From assembly GCF_013387465.1 (NCBI RefSeq), contig NZ_VYGV01000006.1, forward strand, positions 1,025,638-1,089,637: DNA of 64,000 bases, given 5' to 3'. Positions 55,602-63,648 of the stretch are shown here, piece after piece. Below the pieces are notes generated by a model. That model was not told where the DNA came from and searched no databases. It worked only from the letters and a program-made list of their open reading frames with translations. The stretch is from Hydrogenophaga aromaticivorans. GTDB lineage: Bacteria; Pseudomonadota; Gammaproteobacteria; Burkholderiales; Burkholderiaceae_C. The first letter of the stretch is position 1. Every line of letters begins with the position of its first letter. A program made the translations under genes and the position numbers.

Positions 55602-56373
55602 GACCACGCCCGCCCCATCGACCACCCACCTGGTCCTGATCCCCAGCTACAACCCCGGACCGCAGGTGCTGGAAACGGTGCGCCAGGCGCGCGCGCAATG
55701 GACGCCCGTCTGGGTGGTGGTGGATGGCAGCACCGATGGCACCGACCGCAGTCTGCAGGCGCTGGCCCAAGGCGACGAGGGCCTGCGCATCATCGTGCTG
55801 CCGGAAAACCGCGGCAAGGGATCGGCCGTGCTCGAAGGCATCGGCCTGGCCGCCCAGGCCGGCTTCACGCACGCGCTCACCATGGACTCCGACGGCCAGC
55901 ACCCGGCGGACCTGATCCCCACTTTCATGGCCGCTTCGTTGAAGGCGCCCCAGGCCATGGTGCTGGGCAAGCCGGTGTTCGGCCCCGAGGCCCCTGCCCT
56001 GCGCGTCAACGGCCGCAAGGTGTCCAACGGCTGGGCGAACCTGGAAACGCTGTGGATGGGCATCGGCGACTCGCTTTACGGTTTCCGCGTCTACCCCATC
56101 GCGCCGCTGTCCCGGATCATGCAAGCCAATCCTTTCATGCGGCGTTTCGACTTTGATCCGGAAGCGGTGGTGCGGCTGTGCTGGGCCGGCGTGCGGCCGA
56201 TCAACATCGACGCGCCCGTGCGCTACCTCAGCGCCGAAGAAGGCGGCGTCTCGCATTTCAAATACCTGCGCGACAACACCCTGCTCACCTGGATGCACAC
56301 CCGCCTCTTTCTGGGCTTTGTGGTGCGCCTGCCATTGCTGATCTGGCGCCGTCTGCGTGCCTCCGGAGACTGA
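55594..56373 (+). CDS. Family 2 glycosyltransferase
   Basis: The protein has 259 residues. The GT-A fold starts HLVLIPSYNPGPQVLETVRQ. VVVDGSTDGTDRSL and LTMDSDGQHPADLIP hold the nucleotide-sugar Asp residues (DSDGQH). MRRFDFDPEAVVRLCWAG follows. There is no membrane span except a hydrophobic patch near the end (LFLGFVVRLPLLIW). It is comparable with glycosyltransferases in aryl-polyene clusters. It overlaps the acyltransferase by 8 bases. Confidence 0.86.
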   Translation: MPETTPAPSTTHLVLIPSYNPGPQVLETVRQARAQWTPVWVVVDGSTDGTDRSLQALAQGDEGLRIIVLPENRGKGSAVLEGIGLAAQAGFTHALTMDSDGQHPADLIPTFMAASLKAPQAMVLGKPVFGPEAPALRVNGRKVSNGWANLETLWMGIGDSLYGFRVYPIAPLSRIMQANPFMRRFDFDPEAVVRLCWAGVRPINIDAPVRYLSAEEGGVSHFKYLRDNTLLTWMHTRLFLGFVVRLPLLIWRRLRASGD

Positions 56374-56374
56374 C

Positions 56375-57133
56375 ATGACCAATACCCAAGAACGCACCAG
56401 CGCGCTGAAGTCCGACCCGCGCATGAAACACTATTTCGGCAGCGAGGACGAACGCCGCCGCATGACGCAAACCATGTTTGACGAAGCCGCGCCCGGCTAC
56501 GACAAGGCCGAGGCACTGACCGGGCTGGGCAGCGGCGCCTGGTACCGGCGCGAGGTGTTGCAGCGCAACGGCCTGAAGCCCGGCATGGCCCTGCTGGACG
56601 TGGCCGCGGGCACCGGCCTGGTCACCGTGGCTGGCGTCGAACTGGTCGGGCCTCAGGGCCGCGTGTGGGCGCTCGACCCCTCGCCGGGCATGCTGGCCGA
56701 GCTGCGCAAGAAGGTAGACGTGGAAACCATCGTCGCCTACGCCGAGGCCATTCCGCTGCCCGATGCGCAGGTCGATTTTGTGTCCATGGGCTACGCGCTG
56801 CGCCACGTCGGCGACCTGAACTTGGCGTTCGCCGAATACCTGCGCGTGCTGCGCCCGGGCGGTCGCGTCTGCATCATGGAAATCAGCCGACCCCGCAACC
56901 GGCTGCTGCGCGGCCTGCTGCACTTTCACATCGCCGTGGTCGTGCCGGTGCTCGCGCGCCTCACGCGCCGCCACGCCGACGTCCAGCGGCTGTGGGCGTA
57001 CTACGGCGACACCATCGAATCGGCGCTGGACCCCGAGCAGATCCTAGGCGCGCTCAGGCTCGCCGGTTTTACCGACGTGGACTGCTCGGTCACCCTGGGC
57101 GTTTTCCGCGAGTACACCGGGCGCCGACCGTGA
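56375..57133 (+). CDS. UbiE-like SAM-dependent methyltransferase
   Basis: ATG 56375 gives 252 residues. The SAM-binding motif is LLDVAAGTGLVTVAGVELVG near residue 75, with VSMGYALRHVGDLNLAF and VLRPGGRVCIMEIS typical of the UbiE/COQ5 type. It is not the housekeeping ubiE by context. In a polyene cluster, O- or C-methylation of the aryl head is the likely job. It overlaps the antiporter GTG by 4 bases. Confidence 0.82.
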   Translation: MTNTQERTSALKSDPRMKHYFGSEDERRRMTQTMFDEAAPGYDKAEALTGLGSGAWYRREVLQRNGLKPGMALLDVAAGTGLVTVAGVELVGPQGRVWALDPSPGMLAELRKKVDVETIVAYAEAIPLPDAQVDFVSMGYALRHVGDLNLAFAEYLRVLRPGGRVCIMEISRPRNRLLRGLLHFHIAVVVPVLARLTRRHADVQRLWAYYGDTIESALDPEQILGALRLAGFTDVDCSVTLGVFREYTGRRP

Positions 57134-58338
57134 ACACCACCGAAATCTTCCTGATCGCGATGCTGATCATCTTCAGCATTCCCTGGCTGGTCTGGCGGCT
57201 TCTCAAGACCGACTATTTCGCGCCGCTGGTGGTGGTGCAGATCGTCATGGGCATCGTGCTCGGCCCGGGCGTGCTCGGCCACTGGTTCCCCGCCTACTAC
57301 GAATTCGTCTTCACGCCCACCGTGGTGCATTCGCTCAACGGCATCGCCTGGTGGTCGGTGATGCTGTTCGTGATGATCGCGGGCGTCGAGCTCGACCTCG
57401 GCAAGGCCTGGCAGCACCGGCGCGAAAGTGGCATCACGGCCGGCCTGGCGCTGGGGGCTCCGCTGCTGCTGGGCTGCGGCGCGGCCGCCGTGCTGCTGGG
57501 TTTTGACGGCTGGATGGGCCCGAAGGCACAGACCTGGCAGTTCGTGGTGGGCATCGGCATGGCCTGCGCCGTCACCGCCCTGCCGATCCTGATCCTGCTG
57601 ATGGAGAAGCTCGACATCCTGCGCCAGCCGCTGGGCCAGCGCATCCTGCGCTACGCCAGCCTGGACGACATCGCGATCTGGGGCGTGCTGGCGCTGATCC
57701 TGATGGACTGGAGCCGCATCGGCAAACAGCTCGCCTTCCTGATCGCCTTCGTGGTGCTGGGCCTGGCGTTTCGCCGCCTCATGGCCTGGCTGGACGAGGC
57801 GGACCGCTGGTACGTGGCACCGATCTGGCTGGCCCTTTGCGGCCTCGGTGCGGACTGGGCGGGCCTGCATTTCATGGTCGGCGCGTTCCTGGCCGGCGCC
57901 ATCATGGACGGCCACTGGTTCAACCAGGAAAAGCTCGACCTGCTGCGCCACCACGTGCTGCTGGTGATGATGCCGGTGTTCTTCCTCTCCACCGGCCTAC
58001 GCACCAACTGGGCCGTGGGCGGCACCGAGGTGTTCGCCGCCGCCGCGCTGCTGCTCGTGGCCTCGGTGGCCGGCAAGCTGATCGGCGTGCGCATCGCTGC
58101 ACGGGTGCTGCACTGGGCACCGGGTGAAGCATCGATCATCGGCTGGCTGCTGCAGACCAAGGCCCTGATCATGATCATCTTCGCCAACATCCTGCTGGAC
58201 AAACAGGTGATCACCAGCGAGGCCTTCACCGCCCTGCTGCTGATGGCGGTGGCCAGCACCATGCTGACGGTGCCGATGGTGGAGCCGCAGATGCGCCGCT
58301 CGCGCGCGCTGGCGGGTTCAGCCGGTCAGAGCACCTGA
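57130..58338 (+). CDS. CPA2-type monovalent cation:proton antiporter
   Basis: GTG 57130 (VNTTEIFLIAMLIIFS) gives 402 residues. About eleven to twelve hydrophobic spans are visible, e.g. FAPLVVVQIVMGIVLGPGVL, AWWSVMLFVMIAGVELDLGK, YASLDDIAIWGVLALILMDW and LLVMMPVFFLSTGLRTN. The conserved DD of antiporter cores appears in LDDIAIWG. It resembles Na+/H+ or K+/H+ exchangers (KefB-like membrane part, without a TrkA domain). Why it sits at the end of the pigment operon is unclear. Confidence 0.85.
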   Translation: MNTTEIFLIAMLIIFSIPWLVWRLLKTDYFAPLVVVQIVMGIVLGPGVLGHWFPAYYEFVFTPTVVHSLNGIAWWSVMLFVMIAGVELDLGKAWQHRRESGITAGLALGAPLLLGCGAAAVLLGFDGWMGPKAQTWQFVVGIGMACAVTALPILILLMEKLDILRQPLGQRILRYASLDDIAIWGVLALILMDWSRIGKQLAFLIAFVVLGLAFRRLMAWLDEADRWYVAPIWLALCGLGADWAGLHFMVGAFLAGAIMDGHWFNQEKLDLLRHHVLLVMMPVFFLSTGLRTNWAVGGTEVFAAAALLLVASVAGKLIGVRIAARVLHWAPGEASIIGWLLQTKALIMIIFANILLDKQVITSEAFTALLLMAVASTMLTVPMVEPQMRRSRALAGSAGQST

Positions 58339-58349
58339 GTTCGCGCAGC

Positions 58350-58838
58350 TCAAGAGCTGCTGCAGCCGACGCGCTCGACCTTGATCGAGCCCATGACGGA
58401 CACGCCTTTGGCGGCGTTCTCGCCGCTCATGACCGTGGTGCCGCTGCTGGCCGAGGCCAGGCGGGCGCCGCAGTGCAGCTTGATGTCCATGCCGCCCATG
58501 ACGTTGACGGCCGCGCGCAGGCAGTACCAGCCGTTGGGGTTGAGCAGCTCGATCTCGGAGCCGCCCATGACGTTCACGCCCGGGTTCACCATGATCAGGC
58601 TCGGGCCCGGCGTGACCTCGCGGTCTGCCGTGCCCTGGCCGATGCCGAACACCTTGACCGACGTGGCCAGCGTCCGGTAGGCGGGATTGGGGCCGAAAGG
58701 GTGTTCGCCCCAGGCCTTCAGGCAGGCTTGCAGCGCACCGCTTTCGCTGTCCTGGGCCTGCGCCGGTCCGGTGGCGCCCCCCAGGAGCAGACCGGCGATC
58801 AGGACGCTGCGGGTGCATCGGTTGCGGAGGTGTGTCAT
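58350..58838 (-). CDS. Secreted protein with repeated (N/S)VMGG units
   Basis: The protein has 162 residues. A signal peptide at about 9-29 ends GPAQAQ. The mature chain has PGVNVMGGSEIELL, AAVNVMGGMDIKLHC and KGVSVMGSIKVERVG. The repeated short strand-turn units would fit a right-handed beta-helix or bactofilin-like stack. Four cysteines may form disulfides. No function is known. It is the last gene of the minus-strand polyene operon, 36 bases behind the ketoreductase, with convergent neighbour 11 bases away. Confidence 0.62.
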   Translation of the reverse strand: MTHLRNRCTRSVLIAGLLLGGATGPAQAQDSESGALQACLKAWGEHPFGPNPAYRTLATSVKVFGIGQGTADREVTPGPSLIMVNPGVNVMGGSEIELLNPNGWYCLRAAVNVMGGMDIKLHCGARLASASSGTTVMSGENAAKGVSVMGSIKVERVGCSSS

Positions 58839-58874
58839 GGGGTTGAGGCTCCTTGGAGTGGGGTCACGATGCGA

Positions 58875-59612
58875 TCAGATCATCGCGCCGTTGATGGAAA
58901 TCACCTGCCCGGAAATGTAGGACGCGCGGTCCGAGGCCAGGAAGGCCACCAGTTCGGCCACTTCTTCCGGGCGGCCCACGCGCTGCATCGGCACCAGACG
59001 TTTGACCATGTCGGCATCGAACGTGCCTTCGATCATGCTGGTGGCGATGAGCCCCGGCGCGACGGCATTGACGGTCACGCCCCGGCTCGCCAGCTCCAGC
59101 GCCAGCGACTTGCTCGCGGCGTGCAGCGCGCCCTTGGCGGCCGAGTAGTTCACCTGCCCGCGGTTGCCCGCCACGGCGGCGACCGACGAGATGCTGACGA
59201 TGCGGCCCCAGCGCGTGCGCATCATGGGCATGGTCAGCGGCTGGGTCACGTTGAAGAAACCGTTGAGCGACACGTCGAGCACGCGGTCCCACTGCTCGCC
59301 GCTCATGCCGGGGAACACCGCGTCGTCGTGGATGCCCGCGTTGTTGACCAGAATCTGGATCGCACCCGCCTCGGTCAGCGCTTCCAGCGCGGCGGCGGTC
59401 GCTGCACGGTCGGTGATGTCGAAGGCCACAGCCTCGGCGCTGCCGCCCTCGGCCATGATCTGCGCCGCGATGGCCTGCGCCTTCTCCAGGCCCCGGTTGG
59501 CGTGCACGATGACATGGTGGCCGTCGGCGGCCAGTCGCTGGCAGATCGCGGCGCCGATGCCACCGCTGCCGCCGGTGACGAGGGCGCGCCTGCTTTTCGC
59601 TGAAGAGGTCAT
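58875..59612 (-). CDS. 3-ketoacyl-ACP reductase (FabG/ApeQ-like)
   Basis: The protein has 245 residues. The short-chain dehydrogenase has ALVTGGSGGIGAAICQRLAA (NADPH site), LVNNAGIHDDAVFP, the active YSAAKG and SSVAAVAGNRGQVN. It reduces 3-ketoacyl-ACP in each extension cycle. Its start overlaps the dehydratase stop by 4 bases, so it is a cluster-dedicated ketoreductase rather than the housekeeping FabG. Confidence 0.92.
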   Translation of the reverse strand: MTSSAKSRRALVTGGSGGIGAAICQRLAADGHHVIVHANRGLEKAQAIAAQIMAEGGSAEAVAFDITDRAATAAALEALTEAGAIQILVNNAGIHDDAVFPGMSGEQWDRVLDVSLNGFFNVTQPLTMPMMRTRWGRIVSISSVAAVAGNRGQVNYSAAKGALHAASKSLALELASRGVTVNAVAPGLIATSMIEGTFDADMVKRLVPMQRVGRPEEVAELVAFLASDRASYISGQVISINGAMI

Positions 59613-60043
59613 AAGGTTTGAGCGTCGAGCACCACCGAGGCCCGGCCTTCGATCAGGCAGCGTTCACCGTGGTGGATGTGGAACTGGTAGAGGATGAGCC
59701 GCGCGTCGCCCGAGAGGCGCTCGGCGGTGATGCGCAGCGGCCCGGTCTGGTCGTCCAGCCGGTTCACGTGCAGGCTCAGGCCGCGCACGCTGGTGAGGTA
59801 GCCCTGGGTGGGCGCAGCGGCCGACTGCGCGAGCAAGGCACCGTGCACGGCCATGGCCTGAGCGGCGTACTCCACGCCGGTCGCCGCGCCCAGGCGGTCG
59901 GCCGCACGCAGGGGATTCAGGGGGTCGGTGTGGCTCAGCGCGTCGCAGACGATGCGCTGCTCGCTCCACTCGAGCACGTTCTCCAGCAGGCACATGCTGC
60001 CCTGGTGGGGAATGTGGGCGGCGATCCAGTCGCGGTTCAGCAC
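59609..60043 (-). CDS. Hot-dog 3-hydroxyacyl-ACP dehydratase (ApeP-like)
   Basis: The protein has 144 residues. IPHQGSMCLLENVLEWSEQ with the active His (PHQGSM) and GVEYAAQAMAVHGAL match the COG4706 dehydratase family of aryl-polyene clusters. It would make the double bonds of the polyene. It overlaps the chain-length-factor gene upstream by 7 bases. Confidence 0.86.
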   Translation of the reverse strand: MLNRDWIAAHIPHQGSMCLLENVLEWSEQRIVCDALSHTDPLNPLRAADRLGAATGVEYAAQAMAVHGALLAQSAAAPTQGYLTSVRGLSLHVNRLDDQTGPLRITAERLSGDARLILYQFHIHHGERCLIEGRASVVLDAQTL

Positions 60044-60840
60044 GGCTGCAGTTCCACCTGAAGCTGCATGGGCGCGAGGTAGTCGAGCACCACGGGGCCG
60101 GCCGTGCCGCGCGCCAGGCGCTGCAGCAGGGGCAAGGCGCGCATGGCCGGGATGTTCTGGCGCAGCCCTTCGAGAGCCGCGTCCTCCAGCACATCGGCGG
60201 GCGCCCGGCTGGGTGTGACCGTGATCGACGCCAGCGAAGCCTCGCTGCGCTGCGCACTGAGCAACAAGGCCACGCCGCCGCAGTCGGGCGTGTCGCGCTT
60301 GGCGTGCAAGGGTTCGGGGTATTCGCTGTCGTAGGCCACCAGCAGCACCGGCTGGCCGTCCAGGGCCACCTGGGCCAGCGCATCCAGCAGGCCGGCGCCG
60401 AAGCTGGCGTCGAACGCACCGAGCACCTGGCAGGGCGCCATGCTGCGCGTGGCGATGCCCCAGTAGCCGGCGGCGGCGTTGTGCACCGAGTTGTGAAATC
60501 GCGTGGGCGAGATCTGGCGATCCTCGCCCGCGAGCTGCTCACACAGCGAATGGCAGTTGTGGCCGTCGGCGCCCGAGGCGGCGAACACGGTGGCCAGCGT
60601 GGACGCGTCGGCGCCCGCGTGGGTCACGGCCTCCTGCCCCACGCCCAGGCTGAGCCGGATGACGCGGCTGGCGCGGCGGCGCTCGGCCGGGGGCAGCAGC
60701 AGGGGCACAGGCAACACGCTCGGTGCCGGCACATAGCCCGCTTCACCGCGCAGCGCCGCCGCAGCGGTGGCCCAGTCGGGCAGGCCGGGCGCGATGAGGC
60801 CGATGCCGTTGATCCAGGCTTGCAGCGGCGTTGCGATCAT
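60037..60840 (-). CDS. Ketosynthase chain-length factor (ApeC-like)
   Basis: The protein has 267 residues. It follows a thiolase/ketosynthase half (PTRFHNSVHNAAAGYWGIAT, LGAFDASFGAGLLDALAQ), but the position of the catalytic Cys reads FDASFG and has none, and His motifs are lacking. This is the mark of a chain-length factor that pairs with the true ketosynthase next door. It overlaps both neighbours. Confidence 0.85.
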   Translation of the reverse strand: MIATPLQAWINGIGLIAPGLPDWATAAAALRGEAGYVPAPSVLPVPLLLPPAERRRASRVIRLSLGVGQEAVTHAGADASTLATVFAASGADGHNCHSLCEQLAGEDRQISPTRFHNSVHNAAAGYWGIATRSMAPCQVLGAFDASFGAGLLDALAQVALDGQPVLLVAYDSEYPEPLHAKRDTPDCGGVALLLSAQRSEASLASITVTPSRAPADVLEDAALEGLRQNIPAMRALPLLQRLARGTAGPVVLDYLAPMQLQVELQPC

Positions 60841-62027
60841 GCGGCGACTCCAAGAACCAGGCTGCAGTTGCTGCCACCAAATCCGAACGAATTGCTCAGC
60901 GCATGGCGCAGCGGCGCGTCGGTGCCGTGCAGCTGGTAGCGGATCGGTATGGCCGGGTCCAGCGAGCCGGTGCCGGGGCTGCCGGGCAGGCGGCCATCGG
61001 TCAGTGCCATCGCGCAGAGGATCGCTTCGATCGCGCCCGCTGCACCCAGTGTGTGGCCCATGTAGCCCTTGGTCGAGTTGCCGGGCACGGTGTCGCCGAA
61101 CAGCGCGCTCACCGCCAGGCCTTCGGCCGAGTCGTTGGCGGGCGTGGCCGTGCCGTGCAGGTTGATGTAATGAATGTCGCTGGCGCCCAGGCCCGCCGAG
61201 CGCAGTGCGGCCTCCATCGCCAGGCGTGCACCCAGGCCCTGCGGGTGCGGCGCCGACATGTGGTACGCGTCGCTGGACTCGCCAGCGCCCAGCAGCAACA
61301 CGGTGCCCGGCGCAGGCTGGTCCGGGCGCTCCAGCAATGCAAAGGCCGCACCTTCGCCGATGGAGATGCCGTCGCGCGCCGCGTCGTAGGGCCGGCAGGG
61401 CCGGGATGAGGTCAGTTGCAAGGAAGCAAAACCGTACAGGGTGGTCAGGCAGAGGGTATCGACACCGCCCACGATGGCTGCGTCGATCTGGCCCAGCGCG
61501 AGCTGGCGCGCCGCCGCGGCAAACACCTTGGCGCTGGACGAGCAGGCGGTGGAGATCGCCATCGCCATGCCCTCCAGACCGAAGTAGTCGCGCGTGAACT
61601 CGGCGAGCGAGAACGCGTTGTGCGTGGTCCGGTAATGGAAATCGTCGGGCAACGCGCCGCTGACCGGATCGCGCCGCCGGTAGGCCAGCTCGGTCTGCAG
61701 GATGCCGGCGGTGCTGGTGCCGAGGAACACGCCCACACGATCGGCGCCGTAGCGAGCGACGGCCTCACGCACGCGCTGCGCGAACCCGTCGGTCTCCAGG
61801 CCCATCAGGGTCAGCCGGTTGTTGCGGCAGTCGTAGCGGGCCAGCGCCTCGGGCAGGCGCTGCGCATCGACACCCGCGACCTCGCCCACCCAGGTGTCGA
61901 GCGCCACCGATTCAAAGGCACAGGGAGCGAGTCCCGAGCGCTCGGCGCGCAGGGCCTCGCGCGTGGCCTCCAGCCCTCGGCCCAGGGCGGTGGTCAATGT
62001 GTAAGCTGAGAGTTGCAGTGGGGTCAC
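60837..62027 (-). CDS. Beta-ketoacyl-ACP synthase (ApeO-like)
   Basis: The protein has 396 residues. A complete KAS II triad is present: C162 (ISTACSSSAK), H291 (NLHGTATPANDS) and H325 (GYMGHTLGAAGA). It should condense malonyl-ACP with the growing aryl chain. The next gene downstream encodes a cysteine-less partner, so the pair forms a KS-CLF complex as in aryl-polyene synthesis. Start overlaps are tight downstream; 47 bases separate it from the upstream methyltransferase. Confidence 0.92.
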   Translation of the reverse strand: MTPLQLSAYTLTTALGRGLEATREALRAERSGLAPCAFESVALDTWVGEVAGVDAQRLPEALARYDCRNNRLTLMGLETDGFAQRVREAVARYGADRVGVFLGTSTAGILQTELAYRRRDPVSGALPDDFHYRTTHNAFSLAEFTRDYFGLEGMAMAISTACSSSAKVFAAAARQLALGQIDAAIVGGVDTLCLTTLYGFASLQLTSSRPCRPYDAARDGISIGEGAAFALLERPDQPAPGTVLLLGAGESSDAYHMSAPHPQGLGARLAMEAALRSAGLGASDIHYINLHGTATPANDSAEGLAVSALFGDTVPGNSTKGYMGHTLGAAGAIEAILCAMALTDGRLPGSPGTGSLDPAIPIRYQLHGTDAPLRHALSNSFGFGGSNCSLVLGVAA

Positions 62028-62074
62028 GTGAGGCGGTGGAACGTCTAAACCCGCAGTGTAGAGGAAGGCACCGA

Positions 62075-62851
62075 TCAGACCGGCACCCGGCAGACCAGCA
62101 TCACGTTGGCAAAGGGCTTGCCTTCGCTCATGGGTTCGGTTTCAACCTCAAAGCCCAGCGCGGTCAACAGCGCCTGCCATTCGGCCAGGCTGCGGCAGTA
62201 CAGGCGCGGCGGACGGCGGCTGCGCGCCAGGGTCACCGCGCGGTCGACCCAGTTCGACACCAGAAAGGGCCAGCCCGCTTCTGCGTCACCGACACGGGTG
62301 AGGAACAGGCCGCCGGGCGGCAAGGCCAAGCGAATGCGTCGCAGCAGGCGCTCTTGCGAGGCGGGGTCCACGTAGTGCAGCGCATCGAGGACGGTGACGG
62401 TGTCCACCTGACCAACATCCACCTGGGTCATGTCGCCCTGCTCCACCTGCACCAGCGGGTGGTGGCCGCCGAACGCCGCCACCGCGCGTTCGACATCGCG
62501 CGACATCAGTTCAACACCGCGCAGGCTCTGGAAACGGGGCGCGGGCGCCCAGCCGGCCGGCCACTGCCCGCGCTCCGACAGGCGCTGCGCCGCCAGCAGC
62601 CAGGCGAACAGGCAACCCTGCCCGCAACCGAGGTCAAGCAGCCGCCCGCCCCTGAACAACAGGCCGCGCCGCAACAGCTCCCGGAAGATCGGGTCGCCGC
62701 CCAGCTTGCCCCAGGCGTGGAAAAAAGCGAAACGGCCTGCCGCCCAGAAAAGGCGGCTCGCGTCGGCGCGCAGGATTTTCAGAAACACCCGGGGCGTTGG
62801 CGCCGCGCCGCCCTGCGAGCTTGGTTGGGAACCGCCCGTCGCCTCGCTCAT
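62075..62851 (-). CDS. SAM-dependent methyltransferase
   Basis: The protein has 258 residues. LLDLGCGQGCLFAWLLAAQ gives the SAM site, with VTVLDALHYVDPASQERLL and LPPGGLFLTRVGD as later motifs. Its family is broad. It is a second methyltransferase in the cluster (the other is UbiE-like). It overlaps the upstream deacetylase stop by 4 bases. Confidence 0.83.
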   Translation of the reverse strand: MSEATGGSQPSSQGGAAPTPRVFLKILRADASRLFWAAGRFAFFHAWGKLGGDPIFRELLRRGLLFRGGRLLDLGCGQGCLFAWLLAAQRLSERGQWPAGWAPAPRFQSLRGVELMSRDVERAVAAFGGHHPLVQVEQGDMTQVDVGQVDTVTVLDALHYVDPASQERLLRRIRLALPPGGLFLTRVGDAEAGWPFLVSNWVDRAVTLARSRRPPRLYCRSLAEWQALLTALGFEVETEPMSEGKPFANVMLVCRVPV

Positions 62852-63648
62852 GCCATGGCCTGCTGGAGCGTCACGGCCCGCAAGGACTCGGCCTTCAATC
62901 GGTCGAGCAACAGCGGCAAGGTAGCCAGGATCACCGGCTGCCCATCGGGCGTGAGCGCGGCGTGACCGTCGTGCATGAGCAGGATGTCGCCCGGCCCCAG
63001 GCCGCGCGTCAGGCGCTGCAGCACCTGCTGCGGTCTGCCGTCGCGCGTGTCGTAGGGGCGGCGGGTCCAGGCGGCCAGCTGCAGGTCGAGCCCGGCGAGC
63101 ACCGGCTCCAGGAAGGGGTTGCGCAGACCGGCGGTGGGCCGGAAAAACAGCGGGGCCTGGCCGGTGATGTCCGAGAGCGTGGCCTGGGCGGCCGCGACGT
63201 CGGCACGCATGCGCCGGGGGCCGAAGAGGGAAAACGCGTTGGAGTGGGCGTCACCGTGGTTCTCGACCCGGTGACCGCGCGCCACGATCTCGCGGCAGAG
63301 CGCCGGGTGGGCCCGCGCGCGCCAGCCGATGCAGAAAAAACTGGCCTGGGCGCCAGCCGCGTCCAGCAGGTCGAGCACGCGCGGCGTGACCTCGGGGTCG
63401 GGCCCGTCGTCGATGGTCAAGGCCAGTTCGCGCCGCGCCTGTGCGTGCGCCGGCAGGCGGGTGAGGTTGGGGCCGAGCAGGCTGGAGCGCGGCAACAGAC
63501 CGGCCACCGTGATCACCGCGTGGTTGAGCGCCACCGCCCCCAGTGCCCACGGCCAGACGGCTGGCACGGCCACCGTGCCCAGCGCGGCCCCCGCATGCAG
63601 CAGCGCGGACGCCTTGATCGCGGGGGGGACGGTCCAGGGCCGGCTCAT
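62848..63648 (-). CDS. NodB-type polysaccharide deacetylase-like protein
   Basis: ATG 63648 (MSRPWTVPPAIKASALL) gives 266 residues; longer frames add a leader in other neighbours' space. Two hydrophobic spans lie in the first 65 residues. The NodB domain has LALTIDDGPDPEVTP (metal Asp pair), VENHGDAHSNAFS (the HxxxH region) and FFRPTAGLRNP. It removes acyl groups from a sugar or related substrate. It overlaps the next methyltransferase and the hydrolase. Confidence 0.85.
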   Translation of the reverse strand: MSRPWTVPPAIKASALLHAGAALGTVAVPAVWPWALGAVALNHAVITVAGLLPRSSLLGPNLTRLPAHAQARRELALTIDDGPDPEVTPRVLDLLDAAGAQASFFCIGWRARAHPALCREIVARGHRVENHGDAHSNAFSLFGPRRMRADVAAAQATLSDITGQAPLFFRPTAGLRNPFLEPVLAGLDLQLAAWTRRPYDTRDGRPQQVLQRLTRGLGPGDILLMHDGHAALTPDGQPVILATLPLLLDRLKAESLRAVTLQQAMA

